Source: an uncultured Bacteroidota bacterium
Lineage (GTDB): Bacteria; Bacteroidota; Bacteroidia; Chitinophagales; Chitinophagaceae
DNA: 64,000 nt
Direction: 5' to 3'
NCBI GenBank assembly: GCA_903905065.1
Contig: CAIVEW010000050.1
Span: 86,609-150,608 of the forward strand
In this document: positions 33,251-42,179 of the stretch, piece after piece
How the letters are laid out: each line of letters starts with the position of its first letter
Numbering within the stretch: position 1 is the first letter of the stretch
The notes under the pieces: generated by a model
Told to the model about the DNA's origin: nothing
Seen by the model: the letters and a program-made list of their open reading frames with translations, nothing else
The model's database searches: none
Translations under genes and position numbers: made by a program

Positions 33251-35674
33251 ATGTCCGAAATTAGATCAATGTTTGATATGTTTTTAGGCCAAACTGAGCA
33301 GGAAGTGGAATTTATGCCTATCGTTCCGTTAGGCGAAGATGAAATGGACGAGCACGAGCGCGGGTCACTCCCGATGGAACTGCCAGTGATAGCCCTGCGA
33401 AATACTGTGTTGTTTCCCAATGTTGTTTTGCCCATAACTGTTGCCCGCGAAAAGTCAGTAAAGGCGATCGCCGCTGCCCAGAAAGGGGATAAATGGATAG
33501 GCGTTATTGCCCAGAAAGACAGCAGTAATGAAGACCCCATGCCCGATGATATTTATTCGGTAGGCACATTGGCGAAAGTGGTGAAACAGATAAAAATGCC
33601 AGATGGAAACATCACCATATTCATCATGGGCCGCATGCGGTTCAAAATAGATGCATACACCCAAGTAGATCCTTATTATACAGCCCAGGTACGATACCTG
33701 GAAGACGTATATCCTCAAAAGGACGAATCATTTGATGCCCTGATATCTTCGATAAAGGAATATTCTGAGCGAATAGCGCAGCAGTCGATGAATATGCCCA
33801 ACGAGGCCAGCATTGTGCTACGGAATATCGAACAGCAATCTTTCCTTATGCATTTCGTGGCTTCGAACATTTCTGCGAAGCTGCAGGATAAGCAAGCCAT
33901 GCTGGAGGAAGATGATATAAGGACCCGCGCAGAAAAACTGCTGAATCTCCTGCAGACCGAATTGCAGTTGGTAGAGCTGAAGAACGAGATCACCAATAAG
34001 ACCCGTGCAGATATTGACCGACAACAGCGAGAGTACTTCCTGCAGCAGCAATTAAAATCTATACGTGAAGAGCTGGGCGGTGACCCGAATGAACGTGAAA
34101 TAAAAGATCTGCAGAAGCGCGCTGAGGAAATGAAGTGGACGGATGCGGCGAAGGAACTCTTTAAGAAAAATATTGAAAAGCTGGAGCGTATGCATCCCAG
34201 CACACCTGACTATTCGGTGATCTATAACCATCTTGACCTGATGCTGGACCTGCCGTGGGGTGTGTATACTGAGGACAGCTATGACCTCAAAAAGGCGCAA
34301 AAGGTGCTGGATGATGACCACTACGGTATGGATAAAATAAAGGACCGTATAGTGGAGTACCTCGCTGTGCTGAAACTAAAGGGAGATATGAAGTCTCCTA
34401 TCCTGTGCTTTGTAGGGCCTCCTGGTATTGGTAAAACTTCTCTGGGCCGCAGCATAGCTAATGCAATAAGCCGTAAGTACGTGCGGCTGAGCCTCGGAGG
34501 GCTGCATGATGAGAGTGAACTGCGCGGGCATCGCAAAACATATATAGGCGCAATGCCGGGCCGTATCATTCAGTCTTTGAGGAAAATCAAATCGGCCAAC
34601 CCTGTATTTATTCTTGATGAGATAGATAAACTAGGCAAAGATTTCCGGGGTGACCCAAGTTCTGCGCTGCTGGAAATACTGGACCCCGAACAGAATAATT
34701 CATTTTACGACAACTATCTCGAGCTGGAATTCGATCTATCAAAGGTGTTGTTCATCGCCACGGCCAACAGCCTGAGCGATATACAGCCAGCACTTCGCGA
34801 CCGCCTTGAGATCATCCAGCTTTCGGGTTATTCGCCGGAAGAGAAAACAGAGATAGCCAAGCGACACTTGCTGCCTAAGCAAAGGGAGCTGCATGGCCTC
34901 AGTAAAGTACCCCTGCGTTTTCCTGATAAAGTAATTGGTAAAATAATACAGGAATATACCCGCGAAAGCGGTGTGCGTGAACTGGACCGCCTGCTTGCAG
35001 GGATTATGCGCTCGGTAGCCAAGGATGTGGCCATGGATGAAAAAGTGGCGCCATTGGTTACTACGGAATTGGTAGAACATGCGCTTGGCAAGCCGCGTTT
35101 CAGCAACGACATATACACTAAGGGCCATCCCTCCGGTGTTGTGGTAGGCCTGGCGTGGACTGCTGCGGGGGGTGATATACTTTTTATTGAAACCTCGTTA
35201 TCCAAAGGCAAGGGTAATCTCACACTCACGGGAAACCTGGGTAATGTGATGAAAGAAAGCGTAAGTACGGCACTCTCGTATTTGCAGGCGCATGCGGCAG
35301 AATATGACATTCCGAATGAGCAATTTGAAAACACCAATATACACGTGCATGTGCCGGAAGGTGCTACCCCTAAGGACGGGCCTAGCGCCGGGATCACTAT
35401 GCTTACCTCTTTGGCGTCAGCATTTACCGGCAAAAAAGTGAAGCCATATTATGCCATGACCGGTGAGATCACGCTTCGTGGGCAGGTGCTGCCTGTTGGC
35501 GGTATCAAGGAAAAAATGCTGGCGGCCAAGCGCGCCGGTATCCGCGAGATCATTATGCCTAAAGCCAATGAAAAAGACGTTGAGGAAATAAACAAAGAAT
35601 ACGTCAAGGGATTGACCTTTCACTATGTATCGGACGTGGCAGATGTGCTGGGTCTGGCCTTGGGGAAGAAGTAA
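33251..35674 (+). CDS. lon: ATP-dependent protease Lon
   Basis: Lon degrades damaged and regulatory proteins in the cytosol. The N-terminal substrate domain (about 40-245: [18 protein letters not shown]), coiled linker, AAA+ module with Walker [10 protein letters not shown] and Walker [10 protein letters not shown], and the protease domain with the catalytic dyad S712 (PKDGPSAG) and K755 (GGIKEKM) are all present. Length 807 is standard for LonA. The start was set by the promoter position. Such promoters can be heat-inducible, but no heat-shock element is recognisable. A terminator follows. Confidence 0.97.
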   Translation: MSEIRSMFDMFLGQTEQEVEFMPIVPLGEDEMDEHERGSLPMELPVIALRNTVLFPNVVLPITVAREKSVKAIAAAQKGDKWIGVIAQKDSSNEDPMPDDIYSVGTLAKVVKQIKMPDGNITIFIMGRMRFKIDAYTQVDPYYTAQVRYLEDVYPQKDESFDALISSIKEYSERIAQQSMNMPNEASIVLRNIEQQSFLMHFVASNISAKLQDKQAMLEEDDIRTRAEKLLNLLQTELQLVELKNEITNKTRADIDRQQREYFLQQQLKSIREELGGDPNEREIKDLQKRAEEMKWTDAAKELFKKNIEKLERMHPSTPDYSVIYNHLDLMLDLPWGVYTEDSYDLKKAQKVLDDDHYGMDKIKDRIVEYLAVLKLKGDMKSPILCFVGPPGIGKTSLGRSIANAISRKYVRLSLGGLHDESELRGHRKTYIGAMPGRIIQSLRKIKSANPVFILDEIDKLGKDFRGDPSSALLEILDPEQNNSFYDNYLELEFDLSKVLFIATANSLSDIQPALRDRLEIIQLSGYSPEEKTEIAKRHLLPKQRELHGLSKVPLRFPDKVIGKIIQEYTRESGVRELDRLLAGIMRSVAKDVAMDEKVAPLVTTELVEHALGKPRFSNDIYTKGHPSGVVVGLAWTAAGGDILFIETSLSKGKGNLTLTGNLGNVMKESVSTALSYLQAHAAEYDIPNEQFENTNIHVHVPEGATPKDGPSAGITMLTSLASAFTGKKVKPYYAMTGEITLRGQVLPVGGIKEKMLAAKRAGIREIIMPKANEKDVEEINKEYVKGLTFHYVSDVADVLGLALGKK

Positions 35675-35697
35675 AATTAATACTAGATAGCATAATA

Positions 35698-35725
35698 AGA
35701 GCGCCGGACATTAGTCTGGCGCTCT
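35698..35725 (+). terminator. Intrinsic terminator after lon
   Basis: AGAGCGCCGGA and TCTGGCGCTCT form an 11-bp stem (one G-T pair) with a six-base loop, followed by TTGTT. It lies 23 bases beyond the lon stop and faces the minus-strand cytochrome gene. Confidence 0.8.
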
Positions 35726-35748
35726 TTGTTATAAACTTATTGACCTTA

Positions 35749-36039
35749 TTAATTTCTGCTGCCAGCTTGTAAAAATGCAACTACCTTATCACGTTCGGTT
35801 GTTGTCAGCAGGGCCCTTGTTTGCATATGCATGCCAATGGTTTTCCATTGATCCGCAGAAAATGAGGTGGCTGATGGTGTATTGTGGCAGCGCTGGCAGT
35901 TTTCGGCCCATAATTCAACCCCGCTTTTTGCGGCAACTTTCTTGCTTTCGGCGCAACCATTGGTAACTAAAACTACTGCAAGGCAAAAGCACGCAATTAA
36001 TACCGTCAGGAGATATTTTGATCTGAATATTTTTTTCAT
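35749..36039 (-). CDS. Small monoheme c-type cytochrome, probable lipoprotein
   Basis: The 96-residue product has a signal sequence ending in VTNGC (Cys29), a plausible if untidy lipobox, and a single heme site CQRCH (48-52). A methionine in GMHMQ is a candidate axial ligand. It would be anchored to a membrane facing the periplasm or outside. It is the last gene of a three-gene operon (cytochrome, porin, cytochrome), 31 bases after the porin gene. Confidence 0.75.
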   Translation of the reverse strand: MKKIFRSKYLLTVLIACFCLAVVLVTNGCAESKKVAAKSGVELWAENCQRCHNTPSATSFSADQWKTIGMHMQTRALLTTTERDKVVAFLQAGSRN

Positions 36040-36070
36040 AAAAAATGTTTTAAAAATGGGTTATGTTTTT

Positions 36071-37273
36071 TTAGAATTCTGTTGAAAACTGGATAATAAC
36101 ACGGCTGATAGCTGTGGTGCCTTGTGGGCCGGCAATGCTCACGGACGATGTGCCATCCGACTTGATATTCTCATAGGCAACTTTCAGCACCGTTCTCCAG
36201 CTGAGCCAGTAGTCAAGGGCAACATCTTCTTCATTATAATTTTGTCCCCAGGTTGAATTTTGCGGCGCGGTATAACCTGTATAGCGGAAGGCAAGCTCGA
36301 GGTTTTTCAGCACCTTATTTTTTGAGGCTACCGGCCTTACCGAAACCTGTCCGAAGGCCGCCGTGGTGGTGTTTGTAAATGTGTAGGTCTGCGTCGAGTC
36401 AACCGGGCTCAGATAGTTCTGGCTGTTTACCATAGAGACACTATACTGTGCCTTTACATTAAGCTGGATGGGACTTAAGTTTTTCACGTAGTTAAGATCC
36501 ACAGCATACATAGAAGCAATTGGGCCTTTTCTGTCCGTGGGGTTTATGTTGCTGAACGTTGCTCCCTGCGGTGTCGCGATGGCACCATATAACCCGGATA
36601 CGCCTAATTCCAGGCTGGAATTAGAAAATGGTAGTAACGCAAGCCTGCCGCAGACCGTTTTCCCGTTGTTAATGGCACTGATGCCCACGCCGGAAATCGT
36701 GCCGTCATTGTTTAGCTGAAACCCATTAGTTAAGCTTATGTCATAACTCCATTTCATATTACCAAGCGGAAGGCCGCCTGCAACTTCCACGCCGAAATCT
36801 GTTCCCGCAATATCCGTCCCGACAGGGTCGGATGCCAGTTTGTTGATCCATCCCGCCGCCAGGCGCTTGTTATAAGACCCGAATGGCAATACCAGGTATC
36901 CGCCTCTTACTATGAGCCCGGGACCTACAATATACGATACGTCGGCCCAGTTAACCCCGATTGTATTACCATCAAACGACGGTTCAAACTCCAGCAGCAG
37001 CTTATCTCCATGTCTCCACAATAGCATTGGGCTAAATTCAAACCGGTCTGCATCACCAAGGCTATTATATTTATCGGTACTTTTTACCCCACCTATAGTG
37101 TTGGTAGTATTTTGGTTAACAAAACCGAACGTCAGGAGCCCCGCCACCATGAACTGGCTTTCAGGTGAAGATTGCTGTGCTGGAGGTGTTACCTCTTGCG
37201 CATTTACGGCATAACCCTTGCCAAAAAGAATAGCGCAAAGCATTAAAAGAAAGGTTGTATTTCTGAGTTTCAT
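36071..37273 (-). CDS. Outer-membrane porin-like barrel between two cytochrome genes
   Basis: The 400-residue protein has a signal peptide (MKLRNTTFLLMLCAILFG, ending near NAQ), many alternating strands (LLLEFEPSFDG, LIVRGGYLVLPFGSYN, LELGVSGLYGAI, VSVRPVAS) and an aromatic C-terminal end (VIIQFSTEF), as expected for an outer-membrane beta-barrel of 14-18 strands. It resembles the phosphate-selective-porin type proteins and putative porins of Bacteroidota. Position between two c-type cytochromes suggests a role in exchange of substrate or electrons across the outer membrane; this is inference. Confidence 0.7.
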   Translation of the reverse strand: MKLRNTTFLLMLCAILFGKGYAVNAQEVTPPAQQSSPESQFMVAGLLTFGFVNQNTTNTIGGVKSTDKYNSLGDADRFEFSPMLLWRHGDKLLLEFEPSFDGNTIGVNWADVSYIVGPGLIVRGGYLVLPFGSYNKRLAAGWINKLASDPVGTDIAGTDFGVEVAGGLPLGNMKWSYDISLTNGFQLNNDGTISGVGISAINNGKTVCGRLALLPFSNSSLELGVSGLYGAIATPQGATFSNINPTDRKGPIASMYAVDLNYVKNLSPIQLNVKAQYSVSMVNSQNYLSPVDSTQTYTFTNTTTAAFGQVSVRPVASKNKVLKNLELAFRYTGYTAPQNSTWGQNYNEEDVALDYWLSWRTVLKVAYENIKSDGTSSVSIAGPQGTTAISRVIIQFSTEF

Positions 37274-37319
37274 AAAATGGTTTTGTGTGATTAATATTTT
37301 TTGTTTGCTTCTCGCCTAA

Positions 37320-37724
37320 CTATTTTTTTAATGTCCTTATATAACAGATGAGCCCCCAGCGCTGCTTATCGGTTAGTTGGCCCTTATAGGCCTGCATAGC
37401 ACCTCTCCCTTCGCTTAGTTTCCAGAATAGCGAGCCATCGGATTCCTGTTGAATTGCCTTAGATGAATGGTCCGCCGGTTTGGGGTTGAGTGCCGCTGCC
37501 GCCGGTCCGTCGCCCCTGCCTTTTGCTCCATGGCATGGTGCGCAGGTAGATGTATAAATTGCTTTTGCATCTTTCACCGTTGCAGCATCACAGGTGCCTG
37601 GGTTTTTTAAGTTGTTGGCGGATGCCGGGGCAACCCAAGCTGTTTGGGCTGAAGCAGACATGTTCGCAAATACAATCCCGCAAAAAGCGAGCGAAATGCT
37701 GGTTAAATACTTTGACGTTTTCAT
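37320..37724 (-). CDS. Class I c-type cytochrome
   Basis: A periplasmic monoheme cytochrome of 134 residues: signal peptide (ending at SASAQ, residue 27), heme site CAPCH (61-65) with GAKGRGDGPAA after it, and a methionine in GAMQAYKG as the likely sixth ligand. An extra cysteine (C45) precedes the heme site. The layout matches cytochrome c of the cbb3/oxidase-donor class. First gene of the operon with the porin and the small cytochrome lipoprotein. A -7 box lies upstream. Confidence 0.85.
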   Translation of the reverse strand: MKTSKYLTSISLAFCGIVFANMSASAQTAWVAPASANNLKNPGTCDAATVKDAKAIYTSTCAPCHGAKGRGDGPAAAALNPKPADHSSKAIQQESDGSLFWKLSEGRGAMQAYKGQLTDKQRWGLICYIRTLKK

Positions 37725-37762
37725 TGTTTGTTCTTTTGATTAATGGTGATCTAATAATGTAT

Positions 37763-37770
37763 CAAATGTA
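37763..37770 (-). promoter_or_regulatory. Promoter -7 box of the cytochrome-porin operon
   Basis: TACATTTG on the minus strand is an exact match, 38 bases before the cytochrome ATG. Confidence 0.55.
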
Positions 37771-38017
37771 GATACACGTAAATGACAGTTTTATGACGAT
37801 GGTCAAAGGAAAACATGATTGGCGTCAGGTTTTGAAAATGATTTGCGCCGGAAATGACTTGTAATAGTTTGGGAGGTGCATAACGGCTCCCGCCCATCGG
37901 CAGGCAGGACTTCTATGTTTTAGTGTGTGTACTTTTACGGTGTAATAGCCGTGCCATAATGCTGTTAAATATTTTGCCGGGATAAATGGTGGCCGTCAAT
38001 CATCTTTTCGAATTTCG
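37771..38017. other. Divergent region between the cytochrome operon and ispH
   Basis: This stretch holds only the two promoters at its ends and a degenerate copy of repeat family A at 37889-37908. The longest open frames are about 23 codons, so no gene is proposed. Confidence 0.5.
37889..37908. repeat. Degenerate copy of the 20-base palindrome
   Basis: CCCGCCCATCGGCAGGCAGG has the right half (GGCAGGCAGG) identical to the palindrome at 27926-27945 and a mutated left half, at the same length. Confidence 0.5.
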
Positions 38018-38025
38018 TAATTTTG
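38018..38025 (+). promoter_or_regulatory. Promoter -7 box of ispH
   Basis: TAATTTTG is an exact match, but only 7 bases before the ATG at 38033, so the mRNA would be leaderless or nearly so. Confidence 0.55.
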
Positions 38026-38032
38026 CACCCTC

Positions 38033-39262
38033 ATGAAGTCATTTGATGTCCCCGTGCATTATCGGAGCCCGCTTGTTACGGCTATTAAGCTGAAGCGCAA
38101 AGCCGATGATAAAATGAAGAGAGACTATACGCCTACGGTGCTCCAGTTGGGCTCCTTGCAGGTGTTGCTGGCGCGGCATTTCGGGTTTTGTTATGGTGTT
38201 GAAAATGCCATAGAGATCGCTTTTCGTGCTGTGGCGGAGAACCCAGGCAAACGCATATTCCTGCTCAGTGAGATGATCCACAACCCCGGTGTAAACGCTG
38301 ACCTGCAGGCATTGGGCATAAAATTCATCATGGATACGAAGGGCAATATGCTCATAGAATGGGATAAGTTGAAAAGTGATGACGTGGTGATTATACCTGC
38401 CTTCGGCACAACACTTGAACTGGAAGAGAAATTGAGGAGCATAGGTATTGATCCCACCCATTACGAGACCACGTGCCCGTTTGTAGAAAAAGTGTGGAAC
38501 CGCGCCGGAAAAATAGGTGACGATGGCTATACTGTAGTAGTGCATGGCAAGCCCGGCCACGAAGAAACACGAGCGACCTTTTCACACAGCAATGCCCATA
38601 CGCCGACAATAATTGTAAAAGATATGACACAGGCGCAACTGCTAGGTAGCTATATCAATGGGCAACGACCTCTCGGACAATTCTATTACGACTTTAAAGG
38701 GCAGTATTCTGAGGGATTTGATCCACAAAAAGACCTGCAAAGAATAGGCGTGGTAAACCAAACCACCATGCTCGCCAGTGAGACCCAGGCTATCGCCGAC
38801 TACCTGAAACATCTCATTGTAACTCACTATCAGGCTGCGCCGGACACGGCAAGCGAGCGTTTTGCTGATACCCGGGATACCCTGTGCTATGCCACTAACG
38901 ACAATCAAACTGCTGTGACGGGTATGCTGGAGCAGCCAGCAGATATAGCCCTGGTGATAGGCGGCTACAATAGCTCCAATACTTCTCACCTAGCAGAATT
39001 ATGCGACCAAAAGCTGCCCACTTATTTTATCAATGATGAGCATTGTCTTATTTCGGCAAGGACGGTTCGCCATTTTGACCTGCATGACCATTCTGAAAAA
39101 GAAACGAACAACTTTCTTCCGGCTCACAGGCCATTGCGCGTCATGATCACATCCGGGGCGTCCTGTCCGGATGCGCTGGTGGAGCGGGTGATAGAACGAC
39201 TTGCTGTTATTACCGGAAATGAACAGGCTGCAACAGTTATTAAAGAAAAATGGGAAATATGA
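38033..39262 (+). CDS. ispH: 4-hydroxy-3-methylbut-2-enyl diphosphate reductase
   Basis: IspH makes isopentenyl and dimethylallyl diphosphate, the last step of the MEP pathway, using a [4Fe-4S] cluster held by C53 (FGFCYGV), C148 (TTCPFV) and C378 (GASCPD). The histidine motif GHEE and the NQTTML and SNTSHL substrate motifs are visible. At 409 residues it is the long form (about 310 in E. coli), as found in Bacteroidota and cyanobacteria. The first 27 residues (MKSFDVPVHYRSPLVTAIK) follow the conserved start of Bacteroidota IspH, so the ATG at 38033 is favoured over that at 38114. Confidence 0.95.
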   Translation: MKSFDVPVHYRSPLVTAIKLKRKADDKMKRDYTPTVLQLGSLQVLLARHFGFCYGVENAIEIAFRAVAENPGKRIFLLSEMIHNPGVNADLQALGIKFIMDTKGNMLIEWDKLKSDDVVIIPAFGTTLELEEKLRSIGIDPTHYETTCPFVEKVWNRAGKIGDDGYTVVVHGKPGHEETRATFSHSNAHTPTIIVKDMTQAQLLGSYINGQRPLGQFYYDFKGQYSEGFDPQKDLQRIGVVNQTTMLASETQAIADYLKHLIVTHYQAAPDTASERFADTRDTLCYATNDNQTAVTGMLEQPADIALVIGGYNSSNTSHLAELCDQKLPTYFINDEHCLISARTVRHFDLHDHSEKETNNFLPAHRPLRVMITSGASCPDALVERVIERLAVITGNEQAATVIKEKWEI

Positions 39263-39263
39263 T

Positions 39264-39821
39264 CTATTTCAGTACCTCCACTTTGTAGTAGCTGTAGATA
39301 GTAATTAACTCCTTGTTATTTATTGGATCCAAAATGATAACAGAGTCAGAGCGTACAATTTGGTTCCGGTATTCTTTCAGGTTGGCAACTTTATTGGTGG
39401 CATAATCCACACTTATCCATTGATCGTCACCCACGCGGTCGTAGCGCCGTATGATGCTGGATATGGGGAGCGCTTTCTTTACACCATTGTCCACATAAGT
39501 ATGCACTGGGTCATCATAGCTCTTGAACACGGAGATGAAACGGATCTCGCTGTTTTCTTTTACGTGGGTCAGTATGCTATCCCGGGAATCATAACATTCG
39601 AATTTGAAAACGGTATCCTTATGTTTTGTCCCATGGGAGTAAAACTCAGGAAAGTACAATAGCTGCACATTGTCTGGTACACCATTTGAATAAGCATCCA
39701 TTCCGCCGCCTGCCTCAAACGTATACACCTGTGCTTTTTCTGCTTTTTTATTACCGTCCTGCGCAAATAGGTGACTAGCCACCAATAATAAACCTAATAA
39801 TACTACGGCTTTCCTATCCAT
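39264..39821 (-). CDS. Unknown exported protein
   Basis: The 185-residue protein begins with a signal peptide (MDRKAVVLLGLLLVASHLFAQ). The mature part is charged and strand-rich (FKFECYDSRDSILTHVKENSEI, YDDPVHTYVDNGVKK); no family recognised. The longer frame to 39839 starts with a TTG lying in the -7 box TACATTTG, so ATG 39821 is chosen, 15 bases from the box. Stop codons of this gene and ispH are separated by a single base. Confidence 0.65.
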   Translation of the reverse strand: MDRKAVVLLGLLLVASHLFAQDGNKKAEKAQVYTFEAGGGMDAYSNGVPDNVQLLYFPEFYSHGTKHKDTVFKFECYDSRDSILTHVKENSEIRFISVFKSYDDPVHTYVDNGVKKALPISSIIRRYDRVGDDQWISVDYATNKVANLKEYRNQIVRSDSVIILDPINNKELITIYSYYKVEVLK

Positions 39822-39836
39822 AAGTTTTTGTTGTGA

Positions 39837-39844
39837 CAAATGTA
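39837..39844 (-). promoter_or_regulatory. Promoter -7 box of the unknown exported protein
   Basis: TACATTTG on the minus strand, exact match, 15 bases before the ATG at 39821. Confidence 0.55.
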
Positions 39845-39948
39845 AACTAATAGCCTATAATGCCTTTTGATTTCTTTCCCCCTGATTATCCCCTTTTTCA
39901 AAAGGAATAGTTTTAATATCTTGCAGAAATAACACTCAAAATATTCCG

Positions 39949-40671
39949 ATGAAAATTATCAGGATACCCATGTTTTGCATTGCTGCATTGTTCGGCTTTA
40001 TGACCGCGAAAGCACAGACTGCCGATGAGATCATTAAAAAGCATGTTGATGCTGTAGGCGGGGCGGCCAACTGGAAGAAAGTCACCTCAATAAAATTGAC
40101 CGGATCAATGAATGCCGGGGGTGTAGAATTGCCCGTAACGGTGACAACACTGGACAAGAAAGGGTACCGGATGGAATTTTCCATGAACGGGATAGCCAAC
40201 TACACGGTTTTGACGCCCACCAGTGGCTGGATGTACTTCCCGACCCAGGGGCAAACCAAGCCGGAAGCCATGCCAAATGAAATGATCAAGGACCAGGAAG
40301 ACCAGATGGATGCGTCTATGGATCCACTTATCGATTACCAGGTCAAGGGAAACAAAGTGGCTTATCTCGGTAAGGATGAGGCGGAAGGAACCGAGTGCTA
40401 CAAACTGAAGGTAACGCTCAAGAACGGGAAAGAAGAGACAGAGTATCTTGACCTCAACACATATTACACGATCCGTTCGGTAGAGAAATCGAAGGCTAAC
40501 GGGCAGGAAACAGAAGAAGTATCTACAATGGGTAATTATACGAAGTTCCCTGAAGGTATTGTGTTCCCTATGTCGCTGGAGACCGGGGGCGTGCCGCTCA
40601 CTATCAAGACAGTGGAAATAAACAAGCCTGTGGACGAAAATATTTTTAAACCAAGCGACAACAAAAAATAA
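39949..40671 (+). CDS. LolA-like exported protein, paralogue 1 of 3
   Basis: Secreted protein of 240 residues with signal peptide (ending at TAKAQ) and the beginning TADEIIKKHVDAVGGAANWKK, the pattern of Bacteroidota outer-membrane lipoprotein-sorting-like proteins with a LolA/LppX half-barrel fold. Further family segments are NAGGVELPVTVT, VAYLGKDEAEGTECYKLKV and VEINKPVDENIFKP. The half-barrel usually holds an acyl chain or other hydrophobic ligand; here neither the cargo nor the partner is known. First of four genes in one operon. A degenerate -7 box (TATCTTGC) lies at 39918. Confidence 0.75.
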   Translation: MKIIRIPMFCIAALFGFMTAKAQTADEIIKKHVDAVGGAANWKKVTSIKLTGSMNAGGVELPVTVTTLDKKGYRMEFSMNGIANYTVLTPTSGWMYFPTQGQTKPEAMPNEMIKDQEDQMDASMDPLIDYQVKGNKVAYLGKDEAEGTECYKLKVTLKNGKEETEYLDLNTYYTIRSVEKSKANGQETEEVSTMGNYTKFPEGIVFPMSLETGGVPLTIKTVEINKPVDENIFKPSDNKK

Positions 40672-40693
40672 TCAATCTAAAAAAACAACGATA

Positions 40694-41434
40694 ATGAAAA
40701 AGATAAGACTTTCAATACTCGCATCCGCTATTGTGTTTGCCAGTTTCCTCTCTGCAAAAGCACAGACCGCCGACGAAATAATAACAAAGCATATTGCCGC
40801 CATTGGTGGTGCGGACAACTGGAAAAAGATAAAATCAATAAAAATGATCGGTAGCATAAATGCCGGGGGCATGGAGATACCGGTAACTATCACTACAGTT
40901 AATAAAAAGGCCCAGCGGGTTGATTTTGTCGTAAACGGCATGACTAATTACGTCATAATTACTGACAAAGGAGGGTGGTCTTATGCGCCTATCCAGGGAC
41001 AAACAAAACCCGAAGCAATGACGGACGACAATGTAAAACAAAGCCAGGATCAACTGGATGTGCAGGGCGAACTCATCGATTATAAGGAAAAAGGCAATAA
41101 AGTGGCATTCCTGGGGAAGGACGATGTAGAGGGTACAGAGTGTTATAAGATCAAAATGACCCACGCCAGTGGTAAGGAGGAAACCATGTATTTCGACGCT
41201 TCCAACTATTACCATATACGGTCAGTATTGAAGGTAATAGCCAATGGACAGGAAGTTGAACAGACTGCTAATTACAGCAACTTTCAGAAACTGCCTGAAG
41301 GTATCGTGTATCCAATGAATGTGGACAGCGGTAATGGCCCGGTTGCTCTTAAATCTGTAGAGATCAACAAACCAGTTGACGAAAGTATTTTCAAGCCGCA
41401 GGAAGTTGCTGCTGGCAAAGAAGATAAAAAGTAA
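40694..41434 (+). CDS. LolA-like exported protein, paralogue 2 of 3
   Basis: Second tandem copy (246 residues), 22 bases after the first. It keeps the signal peptide (FLSAKAQ), TADEIITKHIAAIGGADNWKK, NAGGMEIPVTIT, FLGKDDVEGTECYKIKM and VEINKPVDESIFKP. More than half the residues match copy 1 by eye. The C-terminus has a short extra tail (EVAAGKEDKK). Same operon and likely same compartment (periplasm) as its neighbours. Confidence 0.75.
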   Translation: MKKIRLSILASAIVFASFLSAKAQTADEIITKHIAAIGGADNWKKIKSIKMIGSINAGGMEIPVTITTVNKKAQRVDFVVNGMTNYVIITDKGGWSYAPIQGQTKPEAMTDDNVKQSQDQLDVQGELIDYKEKGNKVAFLGKDDVEGTECYKIKMTHASGKEETMYFDASNYYHIRSVLKVIANGQEVEQTANYSNFQKLPEGIVYPMNVDSGNGPVALKSVEINKPVDESIFKPQEVAAGKEDKK

Positions 41435-41449
41435 AGTGATATTCACCTC

Positions 41450-42151
41450 ATGAAGTATTCCCTCGGAACAGTTCTTATTGCAATTGTCTTTTTAACTGGG
41501 GGTGCTTCTGCCAGCGCGCAGACCGCTGATGAGGTTATCGCGAAGCACTATGCGGCAACGGGTGGAGTTGAGAACTGGAAGAAGATCAAGAGCATGAAGA
41601 AGAACTGCATTCGCAGATCGCGAGGCGTTGAGATACCGGTTACAATTACTGTAGTGCAAGGGAAAGGGTATAAATCGGAAACTACGATTGGCGGTATGAC
41701 GAGTTACACCATCATTACAAACAACGAAGGTTGGTCGTTCAATCCCCGCAACCAGCAAAAGCCAGATGCCTTGCCTGCTGAGTCCGTAAAACTGGCCCAG
41801 GACCGGCTGGACATACAGGGGCCGATGATCGATTACAAAGCGAAAGGCTACAAGATCATTTGCCTGGGCACGGATGATGTGGAAGGAACCGAATGCTATA
41901 AACTGAAAGTGGTAATGCCTTCGGGCAAAGAAGAAACAATATTTATTGATGCCTCAAATTATTACCTTGTACGTACCGTTGATAAAACGAAGGCGAATGG
42001 CAAGGAACAAACGCAAACAACTACTTACGGGGACTACACAAGTCTTCCTGAAGGGATAGTTTATCCAATGTCTGTGGATGGTGGTCTTGCGATAAAATCG
42101 ATAGAAATAAATAAACCTGTTGATGAAAATATATTTATCCCCGGGAAATAG
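41450..42151 (+). CDS. LolA-like exported protein, paralogue 3 of 3
   Basis: Third copy (233 residues), 15 bases after the second. It keeps TADEVIAKHYAATGGVENWKK, GVEIPVTITV, CLGTDDVEGTECYKLKV and IEINKPVDENIFIP. The segment at residues 50-58 reads KKNCIRRSR, where the other copies have an uncharged GSxNAGG-like strand; this could be a small local frame slip or a true change of the pocket. Other features are as in copies 1 and 2. Confidence 0.75.
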   Translation: MKYSLGTVLIAIVFLTGGASASAQTADEVIAKHYAATGGVENWKKIKSMKKNCIRRSRGVEIPVTITVVQGKGYKSETTIGGMTSYTIITNNEGWSFNPRNQQKPDALPAESVKLAQDRLDIQGPMIDYKAKGYKIICLGTDDVEGTECYKLKVVMPSGKEETIFIDASNYYLVRTVDKTKANGKEQTQTTTYGDYTSLPEGIVYPMSVDGGLAIKSIEINKPVDENIFIPGK

Positions 42152-42179
42152 AAACAAACAAACTCATAATTTCTGACTT

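Noticed and set aside
34828..35433. 201-codon open frame on the minus strand opposite lon
   Set aside because: Shadow of the Lon protease domain; low-complexity product.
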